From positions 62,001 through 126,000 of the forward strand of contig NZ_QXED01000012.1 of NCBI RefSeq assembly GCF_003583365.1: 64,000 nucleotides of DNA, given 5' to 3'. Shown here in pieces: positions 24,940 to 34,055 of this stretch. The stretch comes from Fibrisoma montanum (GTDB taxonomy: Bacteria; Bacteroidota; Bacteroidia; Cytophagales; Spirosomataceae). Each line of letters opens with the position of its first letter. Position 1 is the first letter of the stretch. The notes beneath the pieces are model-generated. The model had not been told where the DNA came from. It searched no databases and saw only the letters and a program-made list of their open reading frames with translations. The position numbers were made by a program, and so were the translations under genes.

Positions 24940-26264
24940 CCAACCACCCCGACGCTCCGCCGGAGCAGCCGGTACAGCGGGTAACTAATCAGAATGAAGC
25001 CGATGGCGTAGATGCTACTGTTCAGATCGCCGATGACAACCCCCAGCAGGAACGCCAGCGATGCAATCAGGAGTGTCCAGGTGGAGAATGGATAGCCCCA
25101 GGCCCGTACGGGTCGGGGTAAACCCGGCTCGGTCTGGCGTAATCGGATCAGCGATGCAAAACCCGACGCATAGCAGAGCACGAAGAAAAACGTAGCGATG
25201 TCGGATAGCTTGCTGTACGTATTGGTCAGGATGAGGGCAATTGAAGCTAAGGCCGTCAGCAGAACGGCAATGGCGGGTGTACCGCCGGCGTTTACTGGTG
25301 TGACAAACCGGAAGAACAGACCATCCCGGGCCATTGCAAAAATTACCCGCGGATTGAACATGATCTGCGCGTTGATGATCCCCATAATGGAAATCATCAG
25401 CAGGAACGTAACGACCTGAGCGCTGCCAGGGCCAAACAACAGTTGAACCGCATCGGCAGCCGCCAGCTTTGAGCCAGCCAGCGTATCCATCGGCAGCACA
25501 TACAGCAGCGCCAGATTAACAAGTACGTAGATGCCAATGATCAGCAGCACCCCACTAATCATGGAGCGGGGTAGATTCCGGCTGGGATCGACGTCTTCTT
25601 CCGTAAAATAGGCGGCCGTGTGCCACCCATCGTAGGTGTAAAAAACGGATTGCAGGGCCGCCAGAACGCCCAGCCAGACGCCACCCTCCGCCAGGGGCCG
25701 AACCGTGTCGGAAGAAGCAGCCGCCGAAGAGCCGGGGGAAAAGGCAAAACAGGCGATGACAAAGGCCAGCAACCCCACCGCTTTCAGTACGCTCATAATC
25801 TCCTGCGCCCGGCTCGCCGACCGAACCCCCAGCCAGTGAAACGCAACAAACGCCAGCAGAATACCAATCGCTACGGCTTTTTCATTGCCGGCTGTGGCAG
25901 GTAGCAGCAGCGCAATGTATTCGCTCATGACCGACGCGCCAAACGCCATGGCCGACACACTGCCGAGCCAGCTGCAGATGCCGATTACAAACCCGGCATA
26001 GTCGCCGAAGGCCCGCCGGGCGTAGACGTACCAAGCACCGGCTTTGGGCAGCATGGTGCCGAGTTCAATTACCGATAGGGAGCCGATCAGTGCGTAGATG
26101 CCAACCAGCAACCAGACGCCAATGATGAGCGTTGGGTCGCCGATGTCCTGGGCAATTGGGCCAGGTTTGCGCAGAATCCCTGTACCGATGGTGCCACCGA
26201 TGGTTACCGCTATGCCGAAGCCGACGCCAAGAAGCTTGCGAAGTTGGGTGTTGTTCTGAGCCAT
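24924..26264 (-). CDS. APC superfamily amino acid permease
   Basis: A 446-residue membrane transporter with about 12 hydrophobic segments. TM1 carries the unwound-helix motif TIGGTIGTGILRKPG, and the next helices (LIGSLSVIELGTMLPKAGAWYVYARRAFG) are diagnostic of the amino acid-polyamine-organocation family, closest to LAT/YfnA-type transporters. The start at 26264 is chosen because a 39-residue upstream extension is out of family and would overlap the crcB promoter. The substrate, probably a neutral or cationic amino acid, cannot be read from sequence. The 3' end overlaps dacB by 16 bases, tail to tail. Confidence 0.92.
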   Translation of the reverse strand: MAQNNTQLRKLLGVGFGIAVTIGGTIGTGILRKPGPIAQDIGDPTLIIGVWLLVGIYALIGSLSVIELGTMLPKAGAWYVYARRAFGDYAGFVIGICSWLGSVSAMAFGASVMSEYIALLLPATAGNEKAVAIGILLAFVAFHWLGVRSASRAQEIMSVLKAVGLLAFVIACFAFSPGSSAAASSDTVRPLAEGGVWLGVLAALQSVFYTYDGWHTAAYFTEEDVDPSRNLPRSMISGVLLIIGIYVLVNLALLYVLPMDTLAGSKLAAADAVQLLFGPGSAQVVTFLLMISIMGIINAQIMFNPRVIFAMARDGLFFRFVTPVNAGGTPAIAVLLTALASIALILTNTYSKLSDIATFFFVLCYASGFASLIRLRQTEPGLPRPVRAWGYPFSTWTLLIASLAFLLGVVIGDLNSSIYAIGFILISYPLYRLLRRSVGVVGQSRS

Positions 26265-26340
26265 GATCCGGTGGGCCAGCCCCACCTGTAGAGGGAGGAT
26301 GATTACAATGATAGCGAAAATTGGTTGCAAAGGAGCGGTT

Positions 26341-26373
26341 TTGGAGTCACCTGCGGGTTTTTTCGTAAGTTTG
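26341..26373 (+). promoter_or_regulatory. Bacteroidota-type promoter of crcB
   Basis: TTG (26341-26343), 22 bases, then a perfect TAnnTTTG box, TAAGTTTG (26366-26373). Initiation about seven bases downstream would coincide with the crcB ATG at 26380, so the mRNA may be leaderless. Confidence 0.65.
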
Positions 26374-26379
26374 ACCCTC

Positions 26380-26769
26380 ATGAAAACGTTGCTGAGCCAT
26401 CCTTACACCCTCGTTTTTATGGGCGGAGGCATTGGCAGTTTGCTCCGGTTCCTTACGAGCCGATTCGTCCCGGCAACGCTGGCCGGCTCGCCGTTTCCAC
26501 TGGCCATTCTGATGGTCAACGTAGTAGCCAGTCTGGTACTTGGCTGCGTGGCCGGGTGGCTACTGATGCGGTCGGCCGGAGAGGAAATGCGGCTGTTAAT
26601 TGGGGTTGGCTTTTGCGGAGGGCTGAGTACGTTTTCCAGCTTCAGTTACGATACGCTCGCGCTGCTGCAAAATGGCCGGTTGGGCGCTGCGTGTCTGAAC
26701 ATAAGCCTGAACGTAGTACTGTGCCTGCTGGCCTCAGCGGGTGGCTTCTGGCTCGGCCAAAAATTTTGA
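26380..26769 (+). CDS. crcB: Fluoride exporter CrcB (Fluc)
   Basis: A dual-topology fluoride channel; 129 residues and four transmembrane helices, the normal size. Motifs are GGGIGSLLRF (15-24), FPLAILMVN with the conserved Asn47, and GFCGGLSTFSSFS (78-90), which carries the Phe box and sodium site. Single-copy genes of this type form homodimers, and no second crcB is adjacent. I chose the ATG at 26380 because an upstream extension lacks the membrane start. No fluoride riboswitch is recognisable upstream. A canonical promoter box sits seven bases before the start codon. Confidence 0.94.
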   Translation: MKTLLSHPYTLVFMGGGIGSLLRFLTSRFVPATLAGSPFPLAILMVNVVASLVLGCVAGWLLMRSAGEEMRLLIGVGFCGGLSTFSSFSYDTLALLQNGRLGAACLNISLNVVLCLLASAGGFWLGQKF

Positions 26770-26855
26770 CTAAGCATTACCCAGGGTAGCTTACCGGCTG
26801 AAGACTTGTCGAAGCAAGCTGCGTAAATCTGCCCGATTCGGGACACTAAAACTTT

Positions 26856-28289
26856 ATGGAGTATTCATCAGCCGAGGAGATTGCCCGGCGTTTATTTGAT
26901 TCGCACAGTACGTACCGGGAGAAAGCACTGACGCACCGGCGCTTCAGGCACAGTGACATCGTTCCGTTACTGAATGCGCTACGGCAGCACTCTCCTTTTG
27001 ACATCAGTAAGGTTGGTGAGTCTTTCGAAAACCGGGCGATCTACCAGGTTACGGCCGGAACCGGTCCCGCGCGGGTGTTGCTCTGGTCGCAGATGCACGG
27101 CGACGAAGCTACGGCTACTATGGCGCTGTTCGACATCTTTAATTTCCTGCGGGCCGCCGGCGATGGCTTCGATGACATCCGGCAGACGATTCTTCAGAAC
27201 ACCACGCTGTATTTTGTGCCGATGCTGAATCCAGACGGTGCCGAGCGGTTCCAGCGCCGGACGGCTACCGACATCGATATGAACCGCGATGCCCTCCGGC
27301 TTCAGACACCCGAAGGGGCTCTCTTAAAAAAATTACAACAGGAACTTCAGCCACTCGTAGGGTTTAACCTACACGATCAGAATCCGCGCTACAGCGTTGG
27401 GAAAACGGGTCGGCAGGCAGTTATGTCGTTTCTGGCAACGGCCTATGACGAAGAGCGATCGATAAACGAGGTTCGGCGTCGTTCTATGCAGCTGATTGTC
27501 GGCATGAACAGGGTGTTGCAGTCGTTTATTCCGGGTCAGATCGGCCGGTTCGACGATGAGTTTGAACCGCGGGCGTTTGGCGATAACATCCAGAAATGGG
27601 GAACAACCCTCGTTCTGATCGAATCGGGCGGCTACAAAGGCGATCCTGAAAAAATGGCTATTCGCCAACTCAATTTCGTGGCCATTCTGACGGCCCTGCT
27701 TGCCCTTGCCAATGGATCGTATCAGCAGGAGGATACCGCCGAATATCAGGTTATTCCCGAAAATGGGCGCTTGCTGTTCGATGTTCTGATTCGCAACGCG
27801 ACGGTTATGCAGAACGGAAAGCCGGTGGTGCTCGATCTGGGTATCAACCGCTATGAAATTACGACCGACTCGGTACAGTATGAGGCAACGCCGGGATTTT
27901 ATTACCGTAGTGTTATTGAGGACATCGGCGATTTATCCACGTTTACGGGGTTGGAAGAGATTGATGCAACCGGTCTTATACTAGCTCCTCTCGGGGTGTA
28001 TTCCGAACAGCTCGAATCGGCCGATGACCTGAATCGGCTTGCTATTGACGACTTACGAAAGCAGGGAATTGCCGCCTTTCGGGTAAAGCAGAGTAACCCG
28101 GACGTGGCTCCCAAACAGCCTGTTCATCTGCTTGTTACCGAAAAATTACCGGCCGATCCTTTACTAGTTGGTCAGTCGCCATCATTTCAATTGCTGGTAA
28201 ATTCGCAGCCCGCTTTTGTATTTATCAATGGCTTCTATGAAAACAGAACGATAAATGTCAATTTCTTGTCAAATGGAATTGCCGAATAA
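26856..28289 (+). CDS. M14 family zinc carboxypeptidase
   Basis: A 477-residue metallopeptidase. The zinc ligands are His81 and Glu84 in MHGDEATAT and His173 in FNLHDQNPRY. The substrate-binding NPDGAERF...DMNRD segment is at 125-145, and the catalytic Glu256 is in LIESGG. There is no signal peptide or lipobox, so it is probably cytoplasmic, unusual for a degradative carboxypeptidase and more like the murein-peptide or succinylglutamate-type branch. The C-terminal 200 residues are beta-rich and family-specific. It starts 87 bases after crcB and is likely an independent unit. Substrate unknown. Confidence 0.88.
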   Translation: MEYSSAEEIARRLFDSHSTYREKALTHRRFRHSDIVPLLNALRQHSPFDISKVGESFENRAIYQVTAGTGPARVLLWSQMHGDEATATMALFDIFNFLRAAGDGFDDIRQTILQNTTLYFVPMLNPDGAERFQRRTATDIDMNRDALRLQTPEGALLKKLQQELQPLVGFNLHDQNPRYSVGKTGRQAVMSFLATAYDEERSINEVRRRSMQLIVGMNRVLQSFIPGQIGRFDDEFEPRAFGDNIQKWGTTLVLIESGGYKGDPEKMAIRQLNFVAILTALLALANGSYQQEDTAEYQVIPENGRLLFDVLIRNATVMQNGKPVVLDLGINRYEITTDSVQYEATPGFYYRSVIEDIGDLSTFTGLEEIDATGLILAPLGVYSEQLESADDLNRLAIDDLRKQGIAAFRVKQSNPDVAPKQPVHLLVTEKLPADPLLVGQSPSFQLLVNSQPAFVFINGFYENRTINVNFLSNGIAE

Positions 28290-28431
28290 TCAATGGCCGT
28301 TACTTACGTATAGCCAATAAAGTTATCAATTTCGGTTGCTTCGTTTTGTTAAAATTCTGCGTATTTTATAAACTCACAATTAATTGATTTTTAACACTTT
28401 ACCCATTTTATAAATATAATTCAAGCGTAAT

Positions 28432-28458
28432 ATTAGCATAACATTAGCATAACATTAG
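28432..28458 (+). repeat. 11-bp direct repeats upstream of the TonB receptor
   Basis: ATTAGCATAAC occurs twice head to tail (28432-28442 and 28443-28453), followed by a partial third copy (ATTAG). The array ends six bases before a perfect -7 box, so it occupies the -33/spacer region and is a candidate operator. The flanking 28290-28430 stretch is AT-rich and shows no gene. Confidence 0.7.
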
Positions 28459-28463
28459 GAAGG

Positions 28464-28471
28464 TAGCTTTG
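28464..28471 (+). promoter_or_regulatory. -7 promoter element of the TonB receptor operon
   Basis: TAGCTTTG is a perfect TAnnTTTG box, placing the transcription start near 28478 and leaving a leader of about 28 bases. No TTG lies at the usual distance; the direct repeats occupy that position, suggesting activator-dependent transcription. Confidence 0.6.
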
Positions 28472-28505
28472 CAACGCAAATTAGCATGCGATAGCTACTG
28501 CCAAT

Positions 28506-31373
28506 ATGAACATTAACTACTTACTTGTATTTTTCTTATTTCTCTCCACTACGGTTCTGGCTCAGACCGGAACAATCCGCGGGTCAATTAAAGACGCCAA
28601 ATCAAAAGAAGCACTGATCGGTGCTACTGTCCGCGTAGATGGAACACAGCTTGGCGCAGCCGCCGACGTTGAAGGTAATTTCACCATCGCCAACGTACCG
28701 GCCGGGACGCACAAGGTGCTCGTTTCGTTCGTATCGTATAAGACGAAGGAAATTCCCAACGTTCGGGTTGAGTCGGGGAACACCACGGTAATCGACACCG
28801 AACTGGACGAAGAAGGAACGGCGCTTCAGGAAGTCGTTGTACGGGGCAACCGGGCCACTAATACGGAAGTGGCCGTGATCACTGAAATCAAGCAGTTGAA
28901 GCCGATTGCGGTGGGTATCTCAGCCCAGCAGATTCAGAAGTCGCAGGACCGCGACGCAGCCGCAGCCATCCGGCGCGTACCGGGCGTCAGTATTATTGAC
29001 AACCGCTTCGTGTTGATTCGGGGACTGGCCGCCCGCTACAACTCTGTATTGATTAACGATGTAATCACGCCATCAACCGAAGTTGACACGCGTTCATTCT
29101 CCTTTGATTTAGTACCCAGCAACATCATTGACCGGATGATTGTCTTCAAATCTGGTTCGGCCGATCTTCCGGGTGATTTTGCGGGCGGTATTGTGAAAAT
29201 TTATACGAAGCGTCGCCCGGAGCAAAACTTTGTTGACGCCGGTGTAACCCTTGGATATCGCGCCAATACGACGTTTCAAACTGTACAAACGCATACTCGC
29301 GGTGGAGCAAACTGGTTAGGCCTTTGGAGTGCCGATCAGCAGCTTCCTAACAGCTTTCCAACCCAGGCTGGTAACTTTAATAACCTGAATGCACCCCAAC
29401 GTGCTGCTTATGCCCGGTTGCTACCCAATTCCTGGGGCCTCAAAGAAATAACGGCTATGCCGGATCTTCGGTTTGCCTTGAATATGGGTCGTCGCTTCGA
29501 TGTTGGCGACGTACGGGTTAGTAATCTGACCAGCATTAACTATGCAATGACAAACCAGTTTGCAGACATTGATTTTAACGTGTATCAGCCTGGTGCTACT
29601 GCAAACTCAATTGGTCAGCAGTATAGAGATCTGAACTACGCACGTGGTACTCGCTTAGGGGTTCTGCACAACTGGTCTGCCCGGTTCTCGCCTGCATTCA
29701 ACCTGGAGTGGAAAACGCTCTTTAACCAGTTGAGTACTACGGAAACGGTTATACGGGAGGGCCAGAATATAGATAATGCTCAGGACGTTCGTAGTTATTC
29801 GCAGCGTTTTGAAAACCGTAGTATTCTGACAACTCAGTTAGCAGGGGAACACACGGTCAGCGAACTAACAAAGATTAATTGGGTAGGTGCCTTCGGATAT
29901 ACAGGTCGGTGGGAGCCAGATTGGAAACGCGCTCGCTATATCCGTCCGCTTGAGTCAGAAGAGCCATTTACAATCACAACGCCCAACGATCCAACGCCGA
30001 CCGAAACAGGGCGGTTTTATTCAAGGCTTCATGAGTATACGGCCTCAGCGATCGGTAATTACGAGCATACGTTTGGTAACCCGACCGATCGTGAACCAAA
30101 CCGGATCCGATTCGGGGTTTATGGCGAGCGTAAAAACCGTGATTATGCAGCCCGGTTTTACGGATACCAGACTGTAGGGAACGCAACGGAGACGTTGAGA
30201 CAACGGCCAATAGGCTCTGTCTTTGCGCCAGAAAACGTAACCGGCCAGAGTGGTGGGTACTCGTTGCTGGATGGTACAAGAGATCTGGATTCGTACCGAG
30301 GAATAAATAGCTATGTAGCGGGGTACGTAAGTGGCGATGTATACTTTGGCCCGAAAGCAAACTTAACCGTTGGATTCCGGGGAGAGTATAATGATCAGCA
30401 GGTAAGAGCTACGATCAGAGGTACGGATACTCAATTAGTGTCGAACAAGATTTTTAGCCCGCTACCGTCGCTGAATTTCACGTACAAGTTAAGTGAACGA
30501 ACAAATTTACGCTTAGCTTATTCAGCATCAGTGAACCGGCCGGAGTTCCGTGAGCTGGCGCCATTCCGGTACTATGATTTCAACTTATTAGCTGATATTC
30601 AGGGTAACACAACGCTGACAACAGCTACGATTCAGAACCTTGATGCCAAGTGGGAGTTTTACCCTACACCCAATGAAGTAATCTCGGTAACCGGCTTCTT
30701 CAAGCACTTCAACAAGCCAATCGAGTCGCTCCTGTTGCTTCAGACCAACGGATTTGCTTACACATTCTTTAACAGCCAGTCGGCTCGTAGCTATGGCGTA
30801 GAAATTGAAGTTCGTAAGGGATTCGCCAATTCACCCAGCGTCTTCCTGCAGAATACTACCCTGGTTGGTAACGTATCATTTATCAATAGCCAGGTCACAG
30901 TTGGTGACGTAGTCACTGCGCCAGATTTGAGCGGACAGATTAATGAATATCGGGGTGTAACGGATACCGAACGCGCATTGACTGGTCAATCGCCTTACCT
31001 GATTAACCTCGGCGCTTATTATGCCGCTCCGAAGACGGGCTGGCAGGGAAACATTCTGTACAACGTATTCGGCCAGCGGATCTTCACCGTGGGTAACATT
31101 GACAACCCGACTGTTTACGAAATGCCGCGTCACGTTATTGATATCAACGTAACGAAACAGGTTGGTAAGCAGCTTGAACTACGGTTCGGTGTACAGGATA
31201 TCCTGAATCAGCCAGTACGCTTCTCACAAGATTTCAATCGGGACGGAAAAGTTGGTAGTGACGTAACATCTCAATCAGCCGACGCCGATCAGAACATTCG
31301 TACGTTCAGACGTGGTAGCTATTTCACAGTTAGCGCTATCTACACGTTTGGCCGCCGGATAGTAGTGCCCTAA
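28506..31373 (+). CDS. TonB-dependent outer-membrane receptor with CarboxypepD_reg-like N-terminal domain
   Basis: A 955-residue outer-membrane transporter. The signal peptide ends TTVLAQ (residue 20). A carboxypeptidase-regulatory-like beta-sandwich spans about 24-110 (TIRGSIKDAKSKEALIGATV). The plug is at about 115-235 (LQEVVVRG, AAAAIRRVPGVSIIDNRFVLIRGL), and the rest is a 22-strand-type barrel ending FGRRIVVP. It lacks the SusC-specific signature, so it is a TonB receptor of the iron, cofactor or oligopeptide type rather than a glycan SusC. A lipoprotein gene follows after 35 bases. Codon use and AT content differ visibly from neighbours. The ligand is unknown. Confidence 0.92.
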   Translation: MNINYLLVFFLFLSTTVLAQTGTIRGSIKDAKSKEALIGATVRVDGTQLGAAADVEGNFTIANVPAGTHKVLVSFVSYKTKEIPNVRVESGNTTVIDTELDEEGTALQEVVVRGNRATNTEVAVITEIKQLKPIAVGISAQQIQKSQDRDAAAAIRRVPGVSIIDNRFVLIRGLAARYNSVLINDVITPSTEVDTRSFSFDLVPSNIIDRMIVFKSGSADLPGDFAGGIVKIYTKRRPEQNFVDAGVTLGYRANTTFQTVQTHTRGGANWLGLWSADQQLPNSFPTQAGNFNNLNAPQRAAYARLLPNSWGLKEITAMPDLRFALNMGRRFDVGDVRVSNLTSINYAMTNQFADIDFNVYQPGATANSIGQQYRDLNYARGTRLGVLHNWSARFSPAFNLEWKTLFNQLSTTETVIREGQNIDNAQDVRSYSQRFENRSILTTQLAGEHTVSELTKINWVGAFGYTGRWEPDWKRARYIRPLESEEPFTITTPNDPTPTETGRFYSRLHEYTASAIGNYEHTFGNPTDREPNRIRFGVYGERKNRDYAARFYGYQTVGNATETLRQRPIGSVFAPENVTGQSGGYSLLDGTRDLDSYRGINSYVAGYVSGDVYFGPKANLTVGFRGEYNDQQVRATIRGTDTQLVSNKIFSPLPSLNFTYKLSERTNLRLAYSASVNRPEFRELAPFRYYDFNLLADIQGNTTLTTATIQNLDAKWEFYPTPNEVISVTGFFKHFNKPIESLLLLQTNGFAYTFFNSQSARSYGVEIEVRKGFANSPSVFLQNTTLVGNVSFINSQVTVGDVVTAPDLSGQINEYRGVTDTERALTGQSPYLINLGAYYAAPKTGWQGNILYNVFGQRIFTVGNIDNPTVYEMPRHVIDINVTKQVGKQLELRFGVQDILNQPVRFSQDFNRDGKVGSDVTSQSADADQNIRTFRRGSYFTVSAIYTFGRRIVVP

Positions 31374-31408
31374 GTCTGGTAAAGTAAGTAAAACAAAACC
31401 AATCTCTT

Positions 31409-33082
31409 ATGCAACTTTTGAAAAGCTGGAAGTATTCGCTGTTACTGTTACTTGGTCTGACAGTAGCAATAACAGCCTGTGACAATGATGATGAGCCAGA
31501 GGCTGTGCTGAGTATCACAGGAGTTAATCCAACTTCGGCGCCGATTAGTAGTACAGTTACAATCACGGGGACACAGTTTAACTCAACACCAGCTAGTAAC
31601 ACAGTAACTTTTGGTGGAAATGCTGTGGCTACAGTAGTATCCGCTTCACCAACTCAACTGGTGGTTACAGTACCGGCCAACGCTCAAAATGGAGCAATCA
31701 CGGTTGCTACTGGAAGCCAAACGGCTACAAGTACTCAGCAATTTACGCTGGCAAATCGTCCGGTTATAACTATAGCCGGTAACATCACGGCAAACCAAAA
31801 CTGGACTGCAGGCAATGTCTATGAATTACGCGGGTTCGTAAACGTTGACAACAACGCAGTATTAACAATTGAACCTGGAACGCTCATCAAGGGTGCAGGA
31901 CGGGATCAGGATCCTTCGGGTCAGCAAAGAGGGGCTACGCTTATTATTAGACCGGGTTCAAGACTGGAAGCTCGTGGTACTGCCGCTGCTCCTATTGTAT
32001 TTACCTCGGCCAGAGCGGCAGGCCAGCGTGCTCGTGGCGATTGGGGCGGTATATTCCTGATCGGTAGAGCGCCCATCAACCGCCCGGGTAGTGAGCTTAT
32101 CGAAGGCGGTATCGGTGGTACTACCGGTACGTTCAATGAGCCCCAGGATAATTCAGGTACGTTGCAGTATGTACGCATTGAGTTTAGCGGTATCGCCTTG
32201 CTGCCGAATAGTGAAAGTAATGGCTTAACCATGTATGGTGTTGGATCGGGTACGACGATTGATCACGTACAGGTTTCTTTTGGCGGTGACGATGCATTCG
32301 AGTGGTTCGGTGGTACGGTGAACTGTAAGTATCTGGTGGCCTTGCGCAACTTCGATGATGACTGGGACGTAGACTTTGGGTATTCAGGTAAGGTACAGTA
32401 TGGTGTATCGCTTCGCGATCCAAATGTTGCCGACGTATCGGGTTCAAATGGATTTGAGTCGGATAACTTCAACCCTGGCGCGCCTGCAACTGGCCCGAAT
32501 GCTGGTCTTCCGTTAACATCGGCGGTATTTGCGAACATGAGCAACTTCGTATTCAGCGGAGCACCGTCCAATGCGCCGACATCAGGAGGTAGTGGTCCTT
32601 TTCAATCAGGTATGCACCTGCGTCGGAATACATCCATCAGCATTTTTAACTCATTGGTGTTTGGTTATCCGGAAGGCCTGCGTCTCGACGCGCAGACCGG
32701 TACTAAGAACACCCTGGAAAATGCTACGGCTGGTAATCTTCAATTGAGAGGTATCGTTGTTGCCAATACGACGACGCCTGTTCGTGGAGCGCAGAACGTA
32801 ACTAACGACGAAGCAACTGCTTTCTTTAATACCGCAGCATTCGGAAACAGAGTGTATGCCACTTCTGACATTGCCCAACTGCTGCTTAATGCCCAGAATT
32901 TCAATCTTACTGCCCCGAACTTCCTGCCGCAAAGCGGTTCTCCGCTGTTGAGTGGCGCTATTTGGGACGGAAAAGGCGCTGACAATTTCTTCACCAAAGA
33001 ACAGTTCCGTGGTGCTTTCGGTACAACCGACTGGACGCAGGGCTGGACGAACTGGGATCCGAACAGCACGCCTTATAACTAA
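31409..33082 (+). CDS. Surface-type lipoprotein with IPT/TIG domain and beta-helix-like body
   Basis: 557 residues. The lipoprotein signal ends ITAC (about residue 25). The Cys is followed by DNDDEPE, an acidic stretch resembling the lipoprotein export signal that sends Bacteroidota lipoproteins to the cell surface. An IPT/TIG immunoglobulin-like domain occupies about 36-112 (ITGVNPTSAPISSTVTITG). The remainder (LTIEPGTLIKG, LIIRPGSRLEARGTAAAPIVFTS, GDWGGIFLIGRAPIN) is the repetitive, glycine/asparagine-rich pattern of a right-handed beta-helix protein common in this phylum. It is cotranscribed with the TonB receptor and probably serves as its extracellular ligand-binding partner, taking the place SusD takes in SusCD pairs. 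Confidence 0.8.
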   Translation: MQLLKSWKYSLLLLLGLTVAITACDNDDEPEAVLSITGVNPTSAPISSTVTITGTQFNSTPASNTVTFGGNAVATVVSASPTQLVVTVPANAQNGAITVATGSQTATSTQQFTLANRPVITIAGNITANQNWTAGNVYELRGFVNVDNNAVLTIEPGTLIKGAGRDQDPSGQQRGATLIIRPGSRLEARGTAAAPIVFTSARAAGQRARGDWGGIFLIGRAPINRPGSELIEGGIGGTTGTFNEPQDNSGTLQYVRIEFSGIALLPNSESNGLTMYGVGSGTTIDHVQVSFGGDDAFEWFGGTVNCKYLVALRNFDDDWDVDFGYSGKVQYGVSLRDPNVADVSGSNGFESDNFNPGAPATGPNAGLPLTSAVFANMSNFVFSGAPSNAPTSGGSGPFQSGMHLRRNTSISIFNSLVFGYPEGLRLDAQTGTKNTLENATAGNLQLRGIVVANTTTPVRGAQNVTNDEATAFFNTAAFGNRVYATSDIAQLLLNAQNFNLTAPNFLPQSGSPLLSGAIWDGKGADNFFTKEQFRGAFGTTDWTQGWTNWDPNSTPYN

Positions 33083-33539
33083 GCATTCTTTTTAATTTTC
33101 ATATTGGTGTCGCACGAAAGGGCCGGGGCTTTGCACCGGCTTTTTTCTTGTCAGTACGGTCTGGTTTTTGGCTCAGTACGCATGACTGAGGGTGGGCGCT
33201 GCCTCGAAAAGCCTGCCCAACCGAAAAGGGTTTTACGTAGAGATACTGGATTATAAAATTCCGCAACCGCACTTGTTACCTGTCAGTAACTTCAGCGTCT
33301 AATAGCAATTAAATGCTGTTGAACTTTTGGCTTAATTTATGCTGTTTGTCCATGAACATAGTAGTTTGTTCGAGGGCAATTATTGCAGTTAAGGCTTTCT
33401 TTCATACATTAGCAGTGAAATAAGCGCTGAAAAGTTTGCTGATAATTAAGAGCTTACTAAATTGGCCCTTTGAATAGTGATAAAATCACAGTTAACATCA
33501 ATTAACCTTTAATCACCGCAACCTCTTAGGTACCGTAAC
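33083..33539. other. 457-base intergenic stretch before the Rrf2 gene
   Basis: Holds the terminator of the receptor-lipoprotein pair (33122-33147) and then about 390 AT-rich bases without a credible gene. A pair of similar TTAAC-containing hexamers (GTTAAC and ATTAAC at about 33491-33507) lies some 35 bases before the Rrf2 start and could be an operator. I could not identify a convincing promoter. Confidence 0.5.
33122..33147 (+). terminator. Intrinsic terminator after the receptor-lipoprotein pair
   Basis: GCCGG (33122-33126) and CCGGC (33136-33140) form a short stem with a 9-nt loop, followed by six T. It lies 40 bases after the lipoprotein stop codon. Confidence 0.75.
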
Positions 33540-34034
33540 ATGATCTCTAAGAAAGCAAAGTATGCAATCAAAGCCCTGAAGGTTTTGACTGAAGAGTACG
33601 GGAAAGGCCCTGTACTGATTTCCTACATATCGGCGAAAGAAAATATCCCGAAAAAATTCTTAGAGGCCATCCTCCTGGAGTTGCGCAACCATGGCATCCT
33701 TCAGAGCCAAAAAGGAAAAGGCGGTGGTTATTTGCTGCGGGTTGATCCGGGCCGTGTAAACCTGGCTCAGGTACTGCGCGTGATTGATGGACCGATTGCC
33801 CCAACGCCCTGTGTTTCGTTTAATTTCTACGTTCGCTGCGACGATTGCGAAGATGAAGTGACGTGTGCCCTCAAGCCAATCATGGAACGCGTACGAGATG
33901 CGAACCTGGGCGTTTACGAAAACACAACCCTGCTGACATTCATGAATCCGTCGTCCCTGGAGACGAAAGAAATACCCATTGGCAGCAAAGCCAGCGACTC
34001 CGTTGACAGCTCGGCCAAGCGGATGTCGGCTTAA
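33540..34034 (+). CDS. Rrf2 family transcriptional regulator with cysteine cluster
   Basis: A 164-residue DNA-binding protein with the Rrf2 winged helix (KAKYAIKALKVL at the N-terminus; the recognition and wing region QSQKGKGGGYLLR at 55-67). Four cysteines, Cys91, Cys100, Cys103 and Cys109, sit where IscR/NsrR/RsrR-type members bind an iron-sulfur cluster, although the spacing is not the IscR C-x5-C-x7-C pattern. It probably senses redox, iron or sulfur status and may regulate itself. No isc, suf or cys gene is adjacent, so the regulon is open. It ends in a 22-bp perfect palindrome shared with the convergent DUF4301 gene. Confidence 0.88.
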   Translation: MISKKAKYAIKALKVLTEEYGKGPVLISYISAKENIPKKFLEAILLELRNHGILQSQKGKGGGYLLRVDPGRVNLAQVLRVIDGPIAPTPCVSFNFYVRCDDCEDEVTCALKPIMERVRDANLGVYENTTLLTFMNPSSLETKEIPIGSKASDSVDSSAKRMSA

Positions 34035-34055
34035 GCCGGGATCATACGTATAAAA

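Noticed and set aside
26265-26379. Fluoride riboswitch upstream of crcB
   Set aside because: None of the conserved riboswitch core is visible, and the promoter box sits too close to the ATG to leave a leader.
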